DNA of 64,000 nt from JAAYYY01 sp964579295 (GTDB lineage: Bacteria; Chloroflexota; Anaerolineae; Promineifilales; Promineifilaceae), in contig CAZOGK010000018.1 in assembly GCA_964579295.1 (NCBI GenBank), forward strand, positions 1 to 64,000. The letters are read 5' to 3'. A model generated the notes under the pieces. It was not told the origin of the DNA. It searched no databases and worked only from the letters and a program-made list of their open reading frames with translations. Positions 16,399-25,510 of this stretch are shown in pieces (the stretch's first letter is position 1; each line of letters begins with the position of its first letter). Both the position numbers and the translations under genes were made by a program.

Positions 16399-17487
16399 CT
16401 AACTGCGCAGCCAGCGCCAGACGCCGATAACCAGCGCCAGCACGGCGACGATGTAATACTGCACGGCGCCTTCATCTTCGCGCCGCCGCGGCGCTTCCCA
16501 GGCGGCCGGCGCCACCGCATAGGGCTGGGCGGCCAGCGTGGCCCCCGCCGGCGCTGCCTGCGGCCCCTGCCGCGTCATTCCCTGCTGGGCGCGATCCTCT
16601 TCGGTCACGCGCACCGCGCCCTCGGCCGGCCTGATCTGCGAGCCAAAACGGCGCGCGTAGACCTGGGTAAACTCGGCGCCAAAGAAAAAGATGGCTGCCG
16701 AGTAGTACATCCATAAGAGGAAGACAACCATCGAGCCGGCGGCGCCATAGGTGGAGGCTGTAGAACTCTGCCCCAGATAGAGGCCAATGGCCCACTTGCC
16801 CACGCCAAAGAGCAGCGCCGTCACGACCGCGCCGATCCAGACGTCGCGCCAGGCAATGTGCACGTCGGGAATCACCTTGTACACCGCGGCGAAGAGCAGC
16901 GTGATGATAGCCAGCGACACGATGAAGTTGACGACCCGCATCAGAATTTCGGCTTCCGGCAGCAGCCCGGAGACAAACTCGTTGAGCGCGCTCAGGACGG
17001 CGCTGACAGCCAGCGATAGCAGCAGCAGCAGCCCCATGCCCGCTACCAGAGAAAAGCTGAAGAGCCGGTTCTTGAGGGTGGCGACAATCCCCTGGTTCTC
17101 GGCCGGCTTCACTTCCCAGATCGTGTTCATCGAATCCTGAAGCTGTGTGAAGAAGCCGGTGGCGCCAATAGCCAGGGTGACGATGGCGACGGCGCCGGCT
17201 AGCAGCCCTTCGCCCGGCTCGCTGGCATTCTCGATGACGCTGGCGATGAGGTCAGCCCCTTCTGGCCCGATCAGCCCGGCGAACTGGTCCAGCAGCCGCG
17301 TCTGGATCTGGGCCTCGGTGAACTCGGCGCCGACTATCCGGCCAAGCACCACCAGCAGCAGCAAGATCAGGGGTGGAATGGAGAAGACAGCGGCATAGGC
17401 CAGCGCCGCCGACAGCCGCGTCGCCTTGTCTTCCGACCACTCAGCAACGGTTTCTTTGATCAGGCTAAAGATGTCGCCTATCTTCAT
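16399..17487 (-). CDS. YihY/BrkB family inner membrane protein
   Basis: A 362-residue integral membrane protein with about six hydrophobic segments. KATRLSAALAYAAVFSIPPLILLLL and YGAAGSMVVFLLWMYYSAAIFFFGAEFTQVYARRFG are the conserved ends of the YihY/BrkB family (formerly misannotated RNase BN). The last 90 residues are an Ala/Pro-rich linker and a final hydrophobic helix (YYIVAVLALVIGVWRW), an extra not present in all members. ATG 17487 follows GGAG. Function remains uncertain in all species; envelope integrity and lipid transport have been proposed for relatives. Confidence 0.85.
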   Translation of the reverse strand: MKIGDIFSLIKETVAEWSEDKATRLSAALAYAAVFSIPPLILLLLVVLGRIVGAEFTEAQIQTRLLDQFAGLIGPEGADLIASVIENASEPGEGLLAGAVAIVTLAIGATGFFTQLQDSMNTIWEVKPAENQGIVATLKNRLFSFSLVAGMGLLLLLSLAVSAVLSALNEFVSGLLPEAEILMRVVNFIVSLAIITLLFAAVYKVIPDVHIAWRDVWIGAVVTALLFGVGKWAIGLYLGQSSTASTYGAAGSMVVFLLWMYYSAAIFFFGAEFTQVYARRFGSQIRPAEGAVRVTEEDRAQQGMTRQGPQAAPAGATLAAQPYAVAPAAWEAPRRREDEGAVQYYIVAVLALVIGVWRWLRS

Positions 17488-17509
17488 CGTGGCGCTCCGG
17501 TTTCGTCAT

Positions 17510-18334
17510 TTATGGGCAACTACCCCCCATCTCGGCGATAGCCGCGCGGATGTTCTCCATCCGATTTTCGGGGTTGGGATGCGTGCTGAAGAACTCTGGC
17601 TGGCGGCTCGGTCCGCCCGCCGCCGCCAGGATCTGCATCACGTTGAGCATCTGGCAGGTGTCATAGCCGGCGTTCGCCATGTAGCGCACGCCGAGAACAT
17701 CAGACTGCAGCTCGTCTTCGCGGCCGAAGCGCATATTGATCACCTGGCCGATCAGCGCTGCCATCGCCGCCGTCTGCTGAGTCGAAGGGTTGTCGGGGTC
17801 GTAGGCGGCAATGACCGCCGCGCCGGTGAGCCCCTGCGTGAGCTGCGCCTTAGCCATCTGCTCGGCGGAGTGGCGGGCGACGGCGTGGCCGATCTCGTGG
17901 CCCATGATGCCCGCCAGCTGGTCTACATTCTCGAGCTGGTCGAAAAGCGCCGCCGTGATGTAGACCTGCCCGCCGGGAAGAGCAAAGGCATTAATCGTCT
18001 GCGGATCGGACAGCAGCGTGCATTCAAACGGGTATTCCGTGTTCTGCAGGTCGTTGGCCGCAATCAGCTCGCTGCAGACCTCGTCCAGCAGCGCCTGCGC
18101 ACTCTGGTCCGGGTCCACCCCGCCGAACTGCTGCTCCAGCTCCGGAGCCGCCTGCAGGCCCAGAACAATCTCCTGTTCCTTGCTGATGGCGACGTACTGC
18201 TCTTCGTCGGTATACGGATTATATTGGCGTGTTGCACAATAGGAGAGAATAGAAAAGGCGGCGATAGCCAGGGCAATGAGCAGACGTCCGCCGCTGAATC
18301 GCCCTCCTCCCGATGTTCTTTGTCTGCGATACAT
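17510..18334 (-). CDS. M48-family zinc metallopeptidase, secreted or membrane-tethered
   Basis: The 274-residue protein carries the zinc motif HEIGHAVARH near residue 146 and a downstream Glu-rich GREDELQSDVLGVRYMANAGYD, which supplies the third ligand of M48 peptidases; it ends with FFSTHPNPENRMENI, also typical. An N-terminal hydrophobic helix ending in SYC suggests export, possibly as a lipoprotein. It resembles periplasmic BepA/LoiP-type proteases. ATG 18334 follows AAGGAG. It lies 14 bases after the membrane-protein gene in the same transcript. Confidence 0.85.
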   Translation of the reverse strand: MYRRQRTSGGGRFSGGRLLIALAIAAFSILSYCATRQYNPYTDEEQYVAISKEQEIVLGLQAAPELEQQFGGVDPDQSAQALLDEVCSELIAANDLQNTEYPFECTLLSDPQTINAFALPGGQVYITAALFDQLENVDQLAGIMGHEIGHAVARHSAEQMAKAQLTQGLTGAAVIAAYDPDNPSTQQTAAMAALIGQVINMRFGREDELQSDVLGVRYMANAGYDTCQMLNVMQILAAAGGPSRQPEFFSTHPNPENRMENIRAAIAEMGGSCP

Positions 18335-18348
18335 GATGTCTCCTTCTC

Positions 18349-18858
18349 TTACTCTTCAGCGACGTCCGTGTCGTATACGGGAACAAAGCGCTCAACTTCC
18401 AGTAGCTCGTAGATAGCGCCGGCTGTCAGGCCATAGAGCACGTGTGCGCTGATATCTAACCAGTGATAAACGGGATAAAACCAGTTAAAGAAGCGCGTCA
18501 TGGTATAGTAGTTGATGGCATAAAGGGCCAGGCCGAACAGGGCCCCGACGACGACCCCGACCGGCAACGTCCATTCGTGAATGATGGCTGCCAGAATGAG
18601 GCCGAAGATGACCGCCAGGACGAAGTGCAGGAGCAGGCCGACCACGATGGTCGCGATGCTCAGATCGCCGAGGAGCACCTGCTCGCCCATGACGATGGCG
18701 GCGACGTAGCGGGGAAAGATCCAGGCGCTGCCGCCCAGGACCATTGCCTGCCCCAGCATCTGCACGAGTAAAAAGACAACACCGGCGACGAGGCCCGCGA
18801 TAAATGCGGCGCGCCAGTCTACCAATTGTTCCATACGTGTGCGGGGCGTCGATTCCAT
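18349..18858 (-). CDS. Unknown small polytopic membrane protein
   Basis: 169 residues with four to five hydrophobic helices (AAFIAGLVAGVVFLLVQMLG, IATIVVGLLLHFVLAVIFGL, VGVVVGALFGLALYAINYY, LDISAHVLYGLTAGAIYELL). I do not recognise a named family beyond resemblance to YagU-like proteins. The start at 18858 is supported by AAGGAG eight bases upstream; the frame is open further to 18978 without a ribosome site. Sits between an SDR gene and the M48 peptidase. Confidence 0.7.
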   Translation of the reverse strand: MESTPRTRMEQLVDWRAAFIAGLVAGVVFLLVQMLGQAMVLGGSAWIFPRYVAAIVMGEQVLLGDLSIATIVVGLLLHFVLAVIFGLILAAIIHEWTLPVGVVVGALFGLALYAINYYTMTRFFNWFYPVYHWLDISAHVLYGLTAGAIYELLEVERFVPVYDTDVAEE

Positions 18859-18901
18859 TCTCCATTCTCCTTGACTGTTGACCTCTACATGGCCGCGCCG
18901 G

Positions 18902-19684
18902 CTAACCAACCAGCAGCGAGGATCCCCCGTCGATAAAGATAACACTTCCGGTAATGTGGTTGGAAGCCTCGGAAGCAAGAAAAAGCACCAGCTCGGCTAC
19001 CTGCCCCGGGCTGCCGGGCGCGCCATCGGTGAGTGGGATGCTGCCTTCCGGATACTCGGCAGGCTCCTTCGCCTCTTCCACATTGCGCTGCTCGGTGTTC
19101 TCGTCAATGTTGGTGGTAATCGCGCCGGGGCAAATGACGTTGACGCGGACCTTGTGCTTGGCCAGCTCCAGCGCCAGCATCTTGGCCAGCGCTACCTGAC
19201 CCGCCTTGCTGGTGGAGTAAGCGGACGCGCCGCTATTGCTGAAGGTGCGCGTCCCATTAACGGACGAGGTGACAATGACGGAGCCGCCCTGCCGCTGCAG
19301 CGCCGGCGCCGCGTACTTGATCGTATAAAAGGTGCCGCTGAGATTAATGTCAATCGTCTCGCGCCACTCTTCCGGTTCCAGCTGCTCAAGCGGAGCCCAG
19401 ACGCCGTTGATGCCGGCGTTGGCAAAGACGATGTCCAGCCGTTCCCAGGCGTTCAGCACGCTGCCGACTGCCTTTTCGACCGCCGGGGCATCGGAGATGT
19501 CGGCGGTGATGGGCAGCGCCTCGCCGCCGGCCGCAGAGATAGCGGCGGCCACGTCGTCCACAGCCTCCTGCCCGCGGTCCAGCAGGGCGACGCGCGCCCC
19601 GGCGACCGCCAGCCGATGCGCCGCGGCCCGGCCGATGCCCGAGCCCGCCCCGGTTACCAGTGCAACTTTACCCTGCAGCAACAC
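18902..19684 (-). CDS. Short-chain dehydrogenase/reductase (classical SDR)
   Basis: The 260-residue enzyme has TGAGSGIGRA for cofactor binding, ADISD, FANAGING, the Ser of SSVNG and YSTSKAGQVALAKMLALELA (YxxxK), and the C-terminal ITGSVIFIDGGSS. An acidic residue (LLDRG) after strand 2 favours NAD over NADP. The start is GTG at 19684. It is the first gene of the minus-strand stress cluster, so oxidative or solvent stress use is possible; the substrate cannot be read. Confidence 0.87.
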   Translation of the reverse strand: MLLQGKVALVTGAGSGIGRAAAHRLAVAGARVALLDRGQEAVDDVAAAISAAGGEALPITADISDAPAVEKAVGSVLNAWERLDIVFANAGINGVWAPLEQLEPEEWRETIDINLSGTFYTIKYAAPALQRQGGSVIVTSSVNGTRTFSNSGASAYSTSKAGQVALAKMLALELAKHKVRVNVICPGAITTNIDENTEQRNVEEAKEPAEYPEGSIPLTDGAPGSPGQVAELVLFLASEASNHITGSVIFIDGGSSLLVG

Positions 19685-19951
19685 GTCTTACAGTCCTTTT
19701 CCAATCCAGATGACCGGGCAGCGCGCAGGCACAGGCCGCCTGCACGGCTACCGCTTCTAGCATAGCATAAAAGATCGACCTTTGATCCAGCCATATGCCA
19801 GGGTACAGGCGCCGGATATAAAGCGCGATATGTTTTGACCGTGGGCGACACGACTCCGCTGGCCGGCGGGCGTGACGGAGGCTGCGGCTGCAGGTAAGAT
19901 AGCGGCAATCAACCCGCGCCGCGGCGCCCGGCGCAAAGGATAGCGACAACC

Positions 19952-20857
19952 ATGAAGATCCATACGCTTGACCTGGAGTTCCAGAATCTAAACCATGCCG
20001 TCGCAGTCTATCTGGTCGAGGGACCGGCCGGCTATTGCCTGATCGAAACGGGGCCGATGAGCACGCTGCCAGCGCTGCAGGCGCGCCTGGCCGAACATGG
20101 ACTTTCCGCCGCCGACGTGCCCGACGTGCTCGTGACGCATATCCACCTCGATCATGCCGGCGCGGCCGGCTGGTGGGCGCGGCAGGGAGCGCGTATCTAC
20201 GTTCACCCTATGGGCGCACCACACCTCGTCGATCCCCGCCGCCTCTGGGAGAGCGCCAGCCGCATTTATGGTGAGAACATGGAGCCGTTATGGGGCGCGG
20301 CGCTGCCGGCGCCGGCGGAACAGGTGACGGTGGTGCGGGATGGTGAGGAAATTGCCGTTGCTGGCCTGACCATCACGGCCATCGATACGCCCGGCCACGC
20401 GGGGCACCATCACACCTATCGTCTCGGAGACGTTGGCTTTACCGGCGACGCCGCCGGCGTGCGCGTTCCCGGCAGCGGCTGGGTCTCGTTGCCGGCGCCG
20501 CCGCCCGAGTTCAACCGCGAGCTGTGGTGGCAGACGCTCGACCGGCTACAGGCGCAGCAGTTCAGCGCCATCTACCCCACCCACTTCGGCCTGGTGGAAG
20601 ACGTAGACTACCAGCTTGCCGAGATCCGCGGCATGATCGAGGACGCCAGCACCTTTGTGCGGGCGCGCATGGACGAGGGCATGGAGCGAGGCGACTTGCT
20701 CAATGCCTACGTGGGTTGGAACCGGGAGCGGGCGCTTAGCAGGGGGATGAGCGACGACGATTTTGCCCGTTACGAGGCTGCCAATCCGCTCTTCATGTCG
20801 GTGGACGGCCTGATGCGCTACTGGCGCAAACAGGCGGCCGCGGAATCTGCCGGCTAA
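19952..20857 (+). CDS. Metallo-beta-lactamase-fold hydrolase
   Basis: The 301-residue protein has THIHLDHAG (HxHxDH dinuclear-metal motif), IDTPGHAGHHHTYRLGDVGFTGDAAG (third His and bridging Asp) and IYPTHFG (last His), a complete glyoxalase-II-like MBL fold. The C-terminal helical extension fits the common bacterial MBL hydrolases acting on thioesters, lactones or sulfur species. ATG 19952 follows AAGGA. It is divergent from the SDR gene (267 bases). Confidence 0.83.
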   Translation: MKIHTLDLEFQNLNHAVAVYLVEGPAGYCLIETGPMSTLPALQARLAEHGLSAADVPDVLVTHIHLDHAGAAGWWARQGARIYVHPMGAPHLVDPRRLWESASRIYGENMEPLWGAALPAPAEQVTVVRDGEEIAVAGLTITAIDTPGHAGHHHTYRLGDVGFTGDAAGVRVPGSGWVSLPAPPPEFNRELWWQTLDRLQAQQFSAIYPTHFGLVEDVDYQLAEIRGMIEDASTFVRARMDEGMERGDLLNAYVGWNRERALSRGMSDDDFARYEAANPLFMSVDGLMRYWRKQAAAESAG

Positions 20858-20880
20858 CCGGCAGCACGCTTCTCAGCTTC

Positions 20881-21120
20881 TTAAGCCGGGTTGTTGCCCA
20901 GGGCGCGAATGGCGTTGCGCCAGGTGCTCAGCTTGACCCACTCCCGTGTCGTCCAGAAACGCCACGGCTCGTCCAGCCAATCGCTGAGCAGCCGCCGCTG
21001 GCAGCGCGGGCACAGATCGCGCGGCACCAGGCCGATCAGAAAACGCGGCGTGGGCCCGTCCTCGAACACTTCCACGCGGCGCCCGCACTCGTGGACCATC
21101 GTCTTCGATTGTGGTGACAT
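20881..21120 (-). CDS. Small protein with a CPRC zinc-knuckle-like motif
   Basis: 79 residues; I do not recognise the family. DLCPRCQRRL gives one CxxC pair, and a Cys near residue 12 (HECGRRVEVF) could help, so partial zinc binding is possible. The rest is Trp/Arg-rich (PWRFWTTREWVKLSTWRNAI). ATG 21120 follows GAGGT at a good distance. It converges on the MBL gene with a short hairpin (TGCCGG...CCGGCA, 20858-20873) between. Confidence 0.5.
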   Translation of the reverse strand: MSPQSKTMVHECGRRVEVFEDGPTPRFLIGLVPRDLCPRCQRRLLSDWLDEPWRFWTTREWVKLSTWRNAIRALGNNPA

Positions 21121-21219
21121 GAATCAGACCTCTTCGACCAATAGACCTCTTTCCCCGTATCTTAAGGAATTGCGGCGCGCAATGCAATGGTTTATAAGGT
21201 CTATCTTCGCGCACGCGGC

Positions 21220-21609
21220 TTACAGCCCGGCAAAGATCTCGTGGATATTCCCATCGGGATCGGCAAAGAAGGCGGTGCGTTGCCCCCAGGGCATATCAGC
21301 CGGCCCTTTGACGGCCGTCGCGCCCTGGGCCAGCAGCCGCTCGTAACTACTGTCCACCGCTTCCGGAGAAGCCACCGGGAAAGCCAGCTCGAACTGCTGC
21401 CCACTTGCCGGCCGGGCAAACGAGTCGTGCCCCGTCGCTTCGTACATGACTGTGCGCGCGCAGATCGAAAAGCGCCCGCCCTCACTGGCGAACTCTACGT
21501 AGCCGCCCATATCGGTGACGACAGTAAAGCCGAGCACGTCCCGGTAAAAGGCCGCCAGCCGCGGCGCGTCATCGGTCAAAATAGTAATCAGGTCGATCCG
21601 TGGTTGCAT
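21220..21609 (-). CDS. VOC-superfamily (glyoxalase/bleomycin-resistance-like) protein
   Basis: In this 129-residue protein the strand-helix start IDLITILTDDAPRLAAFYRDVLGFTVV, the central GGYVEFASEGGRFSIC and the end TAFFADPDGNIHEIF are the paired beta-alpha-beta-beta-beta modules of the VOC fold. A Glu near the C-terminus can be a metal ligand. ATG 21609 follows AAGGAG. Substrate not deducible. Confidence 0.85.
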   Translation of the reverse strand: MQPRIDLITILTDDAPRLAAFYRDVLGFTVVTDMGGYVEFASEGGRFSICARTVMYEATGHDSFARPASGQQFELAFPVASPEAVDSSYERLLAQGATAVKGPADMPWGQRTAFFADPDGNIHEIFAGL

Positions 21610-21678
21610 CTTTCTCCTTCCTTGACATGCTCTCTGGACGCGCCAGCCCCGGGCGGGCCATGAAATAGGCAGCGTAAT

Positions 21679-21712
21679 ACGCTGGGGGCTGGCTGAGACC
21701 GGCCCCCAGCGT
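21679..21712 (-). terminator. Hairpin between the membrane-protein and VOC genes
   Basis: ACGCTGGGGGC (21679-21689) and GCCCCCAGCGT (21702-21712) are perfect 11-bp arms. It lies 20 bases past the end of the minus-strand gene at 21733; the following ATTA is only a weak U-tract. Confidence 0.45.
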
Positions 21713-21732
21713 GCTAGACTGTGGCAAAAGGG

Positions 21733-22275
21733 CTACCGAGCGGACCGGCCACGCAGGAGTATGAGCAGCCCGCCGGCAATCAGGAAGAGGGGCCACCAGC
21801 GCCCCAGCGCCTCCAGCGTTGCCAGGGCGATGCCGCCATAGCTGATGGCTGCGCCCACCAGACCAAGAATAGCGGCGACGATCAGCGCCCACAGGTGGCG
21901 CTCGCCGCGGCTGAAGAGAATGGAGAGGATGGGGATCAGCACCCAGCCGGCGGCGAACGCCAGCAGAAAAATGCCGCCCTCATCCTGCCCGGTCCGGTCC
22001 GCGAAGGGACCCGCCACCAGGTAGGTGCCCAGCCCCAGGCCGGCGAGGATGCCGCCCGGAATAAAGAAGCCCGACTGCCGGGTGGCGATGCCGGTAATAA
22101 TGAAGACTAGACCCAGGAACGGCAACACCAGCAAGCCTGCCATATCGCCGAGATCCACAAACTGTGCCACCAGAAACAGGACGCCGAGTGCGATGAGAAT
22201 AATCCCGCCGATGCTACTGCCGCGGTCCTTTCTCTTAGGCATAGCGTCGTCCATTGGTTCACTATGCTCGTCCAC
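21733..22275 (-). CDS. Unknown multi-pass membrane protein (LiaF/DUF-type)
   Basis: 180 residues with five to six hydrophobic helices (IGGIILIALGVLFLVAQFVD, LLVLPFLGLVFIITGIATR, GGIFLLAFAAGWVLIPILSI, LWALIVAAILGLVGAAISYG, WWPLFLIAGGLLILLRG). The start and end resemble the tandem two-helix modules found in LiaF-type and DUF5668 proteins. GTG 22275 is chosen because GGAGG lies nine bases upstream; the frame continues to 22320 without a ribosome site. Role unknown. Confidence 0.65.
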   Translation of the reverse strand: MDEHSEPMDDAMPKRKDRGSSIGGIILIALGVLFLVAQFVDLGDMAGLLVLPFLGLVFIITGIATRQSGFFIPGGILAGLGLGTYLVAGPFADRTGQDEGGIFLLAFAAGWVLIPILSILFSRGERHLWALIVAAILGLVGAAISYGGIALATLEALGRWWPLFLIAGGLLILLRGRSAR

Positions 22276-22441
22276 GTTGATCAGCCTCCTTCTTGACGCA
22301 CGCTTGCTAACTAACGACAAGATTAGTATAGCAGCCGCCTGCCTCCTTGTAACCTATCAGTAGAGCGGGTGGGCCGGCCTGGCCTGGTCGTTTACCTCTC
22401 TCCTATAGACGCGGCTCCCCCTCCCCGGCTACTATGACATT

Positions 22442-23101
22442 ATGCCTTTCAAGCTGCCGCTCTTCCCCTTGCAGACCGTCCTTTTCCCGGGAATGCCCCT
22501 CATGCTCCAGCTTTTCGAGCCACGCTACCGCCAGATGATCGGTGACTGCCTGCGCGATAACCAGCCCTTTGGCGTCGTCCTCATCCGCAACGGGGAGGAA
22601 GTTGGCGATCCCGACGTCGAGCCCTTTCCGGTCGGCTGCACCGCCGAAATTGCCGAGATGCAGCCCCTGAGCGGAGAGCGTCTGCAGCTCCTGGTCATTG
22701 GCCGCGAGCGCTTCCGCATTCTGGAGCTGCAGCGCGACCTGCCCTACCTGACCGGCATCGTCGACTACTTTCCCCTGCGCCGTGACGCGCCCGGCCAGCG
22801 GCCGGCGGTCGCCGCGCTGCGCCCCTGGGTCGAGCAGTATCTCTCCCTGCTCACCGAGGTGGGCGAGCTAGAGTTCGAGATGACCGAGCTGCCGGCCGAG
22901 CCCGAAGCGCTGGCCTATCTGGCGGCGACCATCCTCCAGGCGCCCATGCTGCAGAAGCAGGCGCTGCTCGCCGAGCCGGATGCCGCCGGCCTGCTCAGTG
23001 CGCTGCGCGGCCTCTACCGCCGCGAGCTGCCCGTGCTGCGCGCCATGCTGGCTCACCGCGAAGAAGTCCCCAGCGGCGACGGCCCTTTCTCGCTTAACTG
23101 A
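22442..23101 (+). CDS. Lon N-terminal substrate-binding domain protein
   Basis: 219 residues beginning LPLFPLQTVLFPGMPLMLQLFEPRYRQMIGDCL and followed by FGVVLIRNGEEVG...VGCTAEIAEMQPLSGERLQLLVIGRERFRI, the PF02190 (Lon LAN/PUA-like) domain without ATPase or protease. Stand-alone copies are widespread and their role is unsettled. The C-terminal half is helical. No ribosome site is visible before ATG 22442. Its stop overlaps the end of the convergent aldolase gene by eight bases. Confidence 0.85.
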   Translation: MPFKLPLFPLQTVLFPGMPLMLQLFEPRYRQMIGDCLRDNQPFGVVLIRNGEEVGDPDVEPFPVGCTAEIAEMQPLSGERLQLLVIGRERFRILELQRDLPYLTGIVDYFPLRRDAPGQRPAVAALRPWVEQYLSLLTEVGELEFEMTELPAEPEALAYLAATILQAPMLQKQALLAEPDAAGLLSALRGLYRRELPVLRAMLAHREEVPSGDGPFSLN

Positions 23102-23759
23102 CCTCGCCGTCTTGCGGCCGGTAGCGGTATCCCCCCATTTCTGCCAGCCCTTCCAGCTCCTCGCGCGGCAGCGGCACGGGGCTGCCCAGCGCCCGCGCCA
23201 GAAAAAAGGTGTGCGCCGTCGCTTCCATCCGCTCCAGGGCCAGCAGCGCCTGCTCCAGCGTCCCGGCGGCGGAGACGGTCCCGTGGTGGCTGAGGACGAT
23301 ATTGTCGTGCCGGCGTATCAGGTCGCGGATGCTCTCCCCCAGCTGCGGCGTCCCTGGCCGGGCATAGGGCGCCGTGGGCACCGGCCCCAGCAGCGCCAGC
23401 ACCTCCGGCATGTAGTCAGTGGGAAAGGGCAACCCGACAATGGACAGCGCCGTCGTGTAAGGCGGGTGGGCGTGCAGCACCGCCTGTAGGTCAGGGCGCT
23501 GGCGGTAGACCTCGAGGTGCAGGTTGTATTCTGTCGTCGGCTGCCGCTCCGGCTGGCCCGCCAGCAGCCGCCCTTCCCCGTCGATAATGACCAGGTCCGC
23601 CGGCGCCATCTCCATCTTGTAGAGGCGGCGCGGGGTGATGAGAATGCGTTCTTTATCCAGCCGGGCCGACAGGTTGCCGTCTGACGCGCGCGCCAGCCCC
23701 TGGCGGCAGACGAGACGCGTCACCCGGATCATTTCTGCGCGCAAACTGCTTTCGTCCAT
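23094..23759 (-). CDS. Class II aldolase/adducin family protein
   Basis: 221 residues with the zinc site of L-fuculose-1-phosphate aldolases: VLHAHPPYTTAL supplies two His and LSHHGTVSAAG a further His pair; ASDGNLSARLD and LITPRR are substrate-phosphate-binding motifs. It would cleave a sugar phosphate to dihydroxyacetone phosphate and an aldehyde, or act as a decarboxylase/epimerase. ATG 23759 is chosen; an in-frame GTG at 23783 is possible. Confidence 0.85.
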   Translation of the reverse strand: MDESSLRAEMIRVTRLVCRQGLARASDGNLSARLDKERILITPRRLYKMEMAPADLVIIDGEGRLLAGQPERQPTTEYNLHLEVYRQRPDLQAVLHAHPPYTTALSIVGLPFPTDYMPEVLALLGPVPTAPYARPGTPQLGESIRDLIRRHDNIVLSHHGTVSAAGTLEQALLALERMEATAHTFFLARALGSPVPLPREELEGLAEMGGYRYRPQDGEVS

Positions 23760-23857
23760 CACTATCTCGCGCTCAAAGCCCACGGGCTGCGGCCGGCGTC
23801 GCTCCCCTCACGCCGGCCGCAGCCCGACGTTGGCATTCTGGCTCTCTCGGCCCTTCT

Positions 23858-25363
23858 CTACAGCCCGTAGAGGTCGCCGAATTTCTGCTCCAGGTAGGCG
23901 ACATAAGGCTCGATGGTCATCGGCCCGCCGGTGACCCGCTCGATCAGCTCCGGCGCCGTGAACTTGGCGCCGTGCTGGTAGATATGTTCCCGCAGCCAGC
24001 CGTGCAGGGCGCCAAACTCGCCCCGGCCGATCTCTTCCACAATCTGCGGGCGGCTCTGCAGCGCCTGGTCATAGAAGAGGGCGCCGACGATGTTGCCCAG
24101 TGTGTACCCCTGGAAGGCGCCGCCGACTGCCCCGGAATACCAGTGTACGTCCTGCAGAACGCCATCCCGGTCGTCGGGCGCACGCAGACCCAGGTCCGAC
24201 TCATAACGCGCGTGCCAGGCGTCCGGCAGATCGGCCACGGCCAGCGTCCCTTCCAAGAGCTGCGTCTCCAAATCGAAGCGGATCATCACGTGCAGGTTGT
24301 AAGTCACTTCGTCGGCGTCCACACGAATCAGCGAGCGCTGCACGCGGTTCACGGCCCGGTAGAAGTGCTCCAACGACACGTCACCCAGCTGCTGCGGGAA
24401 GCGCTCCTGGAGCTGCGGATAAAAGTGTTCCCAGAAGGGCCGGCTGCGCCCGACCAGATTCTCCCAGAGGCGCGACTGGCTCTCGTGCACGCCGGCGCTG
24501 GTACCGCTTGCCAGCGGCGTGCCCTCGTAGGCCGCATCGATCCCCTGTTCGTACATGGCGTGGCCGGCCTCGTGCAGGGTGCTGAAGAGGGCGTCCGTAA
24601 TGTCATTCTCCTTGAAGCGCGTCGTAATGCGCACGTCGCCCAGGGAGAACTTGGTCATAAATGGGTGGTGGGTCTTGTCCTGCCGCCCGCGGTTGAAGTC
24701 ATAGCCGTAGCGGCGGATGACCATCTCCCCGAACTCCTTCTGTGCCGCTTCTGGATAGCTGTGAAACAGGAAGCTGGCGTCCAGCGGCTCTTGCGCGCCG
24801 ATCTGCTCGACCAGCGGCACCAGCCGCTCGCGCAGCTCGGCAAACAGCGGGCGCACCGTCGCCACTGTCATGCCAAAATCGGCAAAATCAATCAGCGGAT
24901 CGGCGATATGCTCGTAACCGGGGAAGAAGTCGCCCAGCTGCCGGCTCATATCGACCGTCTTCTCCAGGTACGGGCGCACCGCCGCGAAATCGTTAGCCGG
25001 GCGCGCCTCGGCCCAGACGTTGAACGACGCCGCGGCGTGCGCCGAGAAGTCCGCCAGGAAAGCGGGCGGTACGCGCAGCGCCCTCTCGTATTCGCGCCGG
25101 GTGACGCGCACCAGGCTTGCTTCGTCTGACTCATAGGGTAGCTGCTCGGCCCACGGCTCCAGCTCGTCCAGCAGCCGGCCAATTGAGGCGTCGGTGAACT
25201 TCTCCTGCGCCAGCTGCGCGACGATCGCTATCTGGCGCCCCCGCGCGGCGGCCCCGCCGGGCGGCATATAGGTAGCCTGGTCCCAGTGCAGCAATGACCC
25301 CACAAGCTGCAGGTCGGTGACCTCCCGCAGCCGCCGTTTCAGCTCTTCATACTTCTCTTGCAT
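23858..25363 (-). CDS. M32 family metallocarboxypeptidase (Taq carboxypeptidase type)
   Basis: 501 residues, the standard length. TLHEAGHAMYEQG near residue 262 is the HExxH zinc site, and HESQSRLWENLVGRSRPFW contains the third ligand Glu of the family. The N-terminal LVGSLLHWDQATYMPPGG is also diagnostic. It removes C-terminal residues from peptides in the cytosol. ATG 25363 follows AAGG. Single gene. Confidence 0.93.
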   Translation of the reverse strand: MQEKYEELKRRLREVTDLQLVGSLLHWDQATYMPPGGAAARGRQIAIVAQLAQEKFTDASIGRLLDELEPWAEQLPYESDEASLVRVTRREYERALRVPPAFLADFSAHAAASFNVWAEARPANDFAAVRPYLEKTVDMSRQLGDFFPGYEHIADPLIDFADFGMTVATVRPLFAELRERLVPLVEQIGAQEPLDASFLFHSYPEAAQKEFGEMVIRRYGYDFNRGRQDKTHHPFMTKFSLGDVRITTRFKENDITDALFSTLHEAGHAMYEQGIDAAYEGTPLASGTSAGVHESQSRLWENLVGRSRPFWEHFYPQLQERFPQQLGDVSLEHFYRAVNRVQRSLIRVDADEVTYNLHVMIRFDLETQLLEGTLAVADLPDAWHARYESDLGLRAPDDRDGVLQDVHWYSGAVGGAFQGYTLGNIVGALFYDQALQSRPQIVEEIGRGEFGALHGWLREHIYQHGAKFTAPELIERVTGGPMTIEPYVAYLEQKFGDLYGL

Positions 25364-25438
25364 GGTTGCCTTACTCCTTTGTCAGCCAACAGGCGCCAGG
25401 ATTGTAGCATGGACCGGGTAAGCTGACAGTCGACGCTC

Positions 25439-25469
25439 AAAAAAGGGGCGAGCGGCCGGCCGCTCGCCC
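25439..25469 (-). terminator. Intrinsic terminator of the toast-rack lipoprotein gene
   Basis: A perfect 24-bp palindrome (arms GGGCGAGCGGCC and GGCCGCTCGCCC, 25446-25469) with AAAAAA on its left (25439-25444), i.e. a U-run after the hairpin on the minus strand, 40 bases past the stop. Confidence 0.8.
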
Positions 25470-25510
25470 TCCCTCTATCTATTAACGCTTGCCCGGCCGG
25501 TCAGGGCCCG

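Noticed and set aside
25446..25469. 24-bp palindrome as a recombination site
   Set aside because: The adjacent A-run and position after the stop codon make it an intrinsic terminator.
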